A stretch of 8,311 bases of DNA from Acidobacteriota bacterium. GTDB taxonomy: Bacteria > Acidobacteriota > Vicinamibacteria > Vicinamibacterales > 2-12-FULL-66-21. The stretch lies in contig JAIVJE010000325.1 in assembly GCA_020200195.1 (NCBI GenBank), forward strand, positions 1 to 8,311, read 5' to 3'. Positions 6,334 to 8,311 of this stretch are shown here, piece by piece. The stretch's first letter is position 1, and each line of letters begins with the position of its first letter. Below the pieces are notes generated by a model. That model made no database searches and was not told the origin of the DNA. It worked only from the letters and a program-made list of their open reading frames with translations. Both the position numbers and the translations under genes were made by a program.

Positions 6334-8311
6334 TCAAACGGGTGTCGCGACCCGTTCGGTGACGAACGCCTCGATGATGTCCCCCACCTTGATGTCGTTG
6401 TATTTATCGAACCCGATGCCGCATTCGAAGCCTGCCTTGACCTCGGACACATCGTCCTTGAAGCGGCGCAGCGATCCGATCTTCCCTTCATAAACGACGA
6501 CGTTGTCGCGCAGCAGCCTGGCCTGCGTATCGCCCGACCGGGTGATGCGGCCGTCGAGGACCATGCAGCCGGCGATCGTGCCGAATTTGGGCGTCCGGAA
6601 CGTCTCCCGCACCTGCGCAGATCCGATACGCACCTCACGGAACGTCGGTTCGAGCAGCCCGGTCATCGCCTTCTTCATCTCATCGACGACGTTGTAGATG
6701 ACGGAGTGCAGCCGGATTTCGACCTTCTCGCGCTCCGCAACGTCTCCGGCATTCCTGTCGGGACGTACGTTGAAGCCGATGATGATCGCGTTCGATGCAG
6801 ACGCGAGCAGGACGTCCGACTCGTTGATGGCGCCGACGCCGCTGTGGATGATGCGAATCTTGACCTTCTCGTCCGTCATCTTCGTCAGCGTGTCGCCGAG
6901 CACTTCGGCGGAGCCCTGCACGTCAGCCTTCACGATGACGGGCAGCTCCTTCATGCCGCCCTCGGCGATCTGCTGCTGCAGCGACTCCAGCGTGAGCCGG
7001 CTGCCTTTCCCGCCGAGCGCTTTCTCTTTCGCCTGTGTCTGCCGGAACAACGCAATCTGCCGGGCCTTGACCGCATCGGTCAGTGCCTGGAACGCGTCGC
7101 CCGGTTGCGGCAGCCCGCCGAGCCCGAGCACTTCGACCGGAGTTGCCGGAGCCGCACTCTTGATTTGCCGCCCGCGGTCGTCGATGAGCGCCCGCACCTT
7201 GCCGACGATGGTCCCGGCGATGACGGTGTCGCCGATCCGCAGCGTGCCGTCCTGCACCAGGATCGTCGCGACAGGCCCGCGGCCTTTGTCCAGCTTCGCT
7301 TCGAGAACGGTTCCCGACGCGTTCCGCTTCGGGTTGGCCTTGAGATCGCTGAGCTCGGTGACGAGCAGGATCATCTCGAGAAGCAGATCGAGGTTCTGCT
7401 TCTTCTTGGCGGACACTTCGACCATGACGGTCTGGCCGCCCCATTTTTCGGAGACGAGCCCGAGATCCGCCAGTTCCTTCATGACCCGTTCGACGTTCGC
7501 GTTTGGCTTGTCGATCTTGTTGATCGCGACGAGAATCGGGACCCCTGCCGCCGTCGCGTGATCGATCGCCTCCTTGGTTTGCGGCATCACGCCGTCGTCG
7601 GCCGCGACGACGAGAATGACGACGTCGGTAACCCGCGCACCGCGGGCGCGCATCATCGTGAACGCCTCATGACCGGGGGTGTCGAGGAAGACGACGTTCC
7701 GGTCGTTGACGCGTACGGCGTATGCACCGATGTGCTGCGTGATACCGCCGGCCTCGCGCTCGGCGACGCGCGCTGAGCGGATGGCGTCGAGCAGGGTAGT
7801 CTTGCCGTGATCGACGTGACCCATGACGGTCACGACCGGGGCACGGGTGACCTTGTCTTCGGGGTTGACGTCCTCCGCTTCAACCTGCAGCATCTCCTCT
7901 TCGAAGCTCTGCATCTTCACGTCGGCGCCGAATTCGCGCGCAATCATCGCCGCGGTCTCGTCGTCCATCGTGCTGTTGATGGTCATCATCAACCGGCGAT
8001 CCATCAGCTTCCGCAGGACGTCCTTGGCTTTCACATCGAGCTTGGTCGCAAGATCCGCGACGGTCATGCCTTCGGCGAGCGTGATGGTGCGGGTGACTGG
8101 CGGCGGCGGCGCCTGCGCAGGTAGGGGCGCCTGGACGCGGGGGCCGGCATCGCGACGCGCACCGGGCCGCTGGCTGCCGGGCCGGTGGTGCATCGGCGGA
8201 CGGTACGCGGGCATGCCAGGACGGGGCGGCAACGCAGGCCGGACCGGCTGCGACGGCAGCGGCCGCGGGCCGCCCATCGGGGGCCGCGGCGGTGGAGGAC
8301 CGCCCGGACGC
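6334..8311 (-). CDS. infB: Translation initiation factor IF-2, 5' end outside window
   Basis: IF-2 is the GTPase that brings fMet-tRNA to the 30S P site and promotes 50S joining. The frame is open through the right edge; 658 codons are visible. The visible N-terminal part is Pro/Arg/Gly-rich linker (8311 to about 8090), then an IF2_N domain (TITLAEGMTVADLATKLDVKAKDVLRKL, near 8090-8000). The G domain has GHVDHGKT (7798-7821), GGITQHIGAY, DTPGHEAF, NKID and SAKKK. Domain II follows, then domain III (KADVQGSAEVL) and the fMet-tRNA-binding domain IV, ending VGDIIEAFVTERVATPV. The Met codon at 8277 is internal: the Pro-rich frame (RPGGPPPPRPP) continues upstream of it, and IF-2 normally has more N-terminal sequence. 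The stop TGA is at 6334-6336. rbfA follows after a 66-bp repeat-filled spacer. Confidence 0.98.
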   Translation of the reverse strand, partial: RPGGPPPPRPPMGGPRPLPSQPVRPALPPRPGMPAYRPPMHHRPGSQRPGARRDAGPRVQAPLPAQAPPPPVTRTITLAEGMTVADLATKLDVKAKDVLRKLMDRRLMMTINSTMDDETAAMIAREFGADVKMQSFEEEMLQVEAEDVNPEDKVTRAPVVTVMGHVDHGKTTLLDAIRSARVAEREAGGITQHIGAYAVRVNDRNVVFLDTPGHEAFTMMRARGARVTDVVILVVAADDGVMPQTKEAIDHATAAGVPILVAINKIDKPNANVERVMKELADLGLVSEKWGGQTVMVEVSAKKKQNLDLLLEMILLVTELSDLKANPKRNASGTVLEAKLDKGRGPVATILVQDGTLRIGDTVIAGTIVGKVRALIDDRGRQIKSAAPATPVEVLGLGGLPQPGDAFQALTDAVKARQIALFRQTQAKEKALGGKGSRLTLESLQQQIAEGGMKELPVIVKADVQGSAEVLGDTLTKMTDEKVKIRIIHSGVGAINESDVLLASASNAIIIGFNVRPDRNAGDVAEREKVEIRLHSVIYNVVDEMKKAMTGLLEPTFREVRIGSAQVRETFRTPKFGTIAGCMVLDGRITRSGDTQARLLRDNVVVYEGKIGSLRRFKDDVSEVKAGFECGIGFDKYNDIKVGDIIEAFVTERVATPV

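Noticed and set aside
5689..7776. Very long plus-strand open frame (695 codons) opposite nrnA, rbfA and infB
   Set aside because: It lies antisense to three confidently identified genes, its translation is Arg/Asp/His-rich with no domain pattern, and long antisense frames are expected in high-GC coding DNA.

Overview
The window looks like chromosomal DNA of a high-GC bacterium. Gene order and style (a PD40-propeller fragment, a PNPase with a charged tail, a Pro-rich IF-2 N-terminus) would fit an acidobacterium, possibly Vicinamibacteria. That placement is an inference from general resemblance and was not tested. No tRNA, rRNA, CRISPR array, transposase or phage gene was seen.

The right-hand 7 kb (about 1266-8311) is a single minus-strand operon for translation and RNA metabolism, transcribed in the order infB, rbfA, nrnA, truB, rpsO, pnp. 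infB runs off the right edge, so its 5' end is missing. Its products are initiation factor 2, the 30S maturation factor RbfA, the nanoRNase/pAp phosphatase NrnA, the tRNA U55 pseudouridine synthase TruB, ribosomal protein S15 and polynucleotide phosphorylase. Coupling is tight in the middle: rbfA and nrnA overlap by 38 bp, and nrnA and truB share ATGA. Two spacers inside the operon, infB-rbfA (66 bp) and rpsO-pnp (113 bp), each carry short arrays with a 7-nt period facing an inverted array, so each can fold into a long stem in the operon mRNA. This is the most unusual signal in the window.

The left-hand 1.2 kb is a patchwork of broken genes. A minus-strand PD40 beta-propeller fragment (1-175) abuts, with no spacer, the last 46 codons of a plus-strand APC-type amino acid permease (176-316). 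The permease stop codon interlocks with the stop of a minus-strand SAM methyltransferase (313-about 993) that has lost its 5' end. That methyltransferase is fused out of frame to the first two thirds of a secreted cupredoxin gene (about 995-1198), which has a strong ribosome binding site and lies just downstream of pnp. The two abrupt joints, near 175/176 and 991-997, point to deletion/rearrangement or to assembly chimerism. Ordinary gene calling would hide them by reporting plausible open frames.
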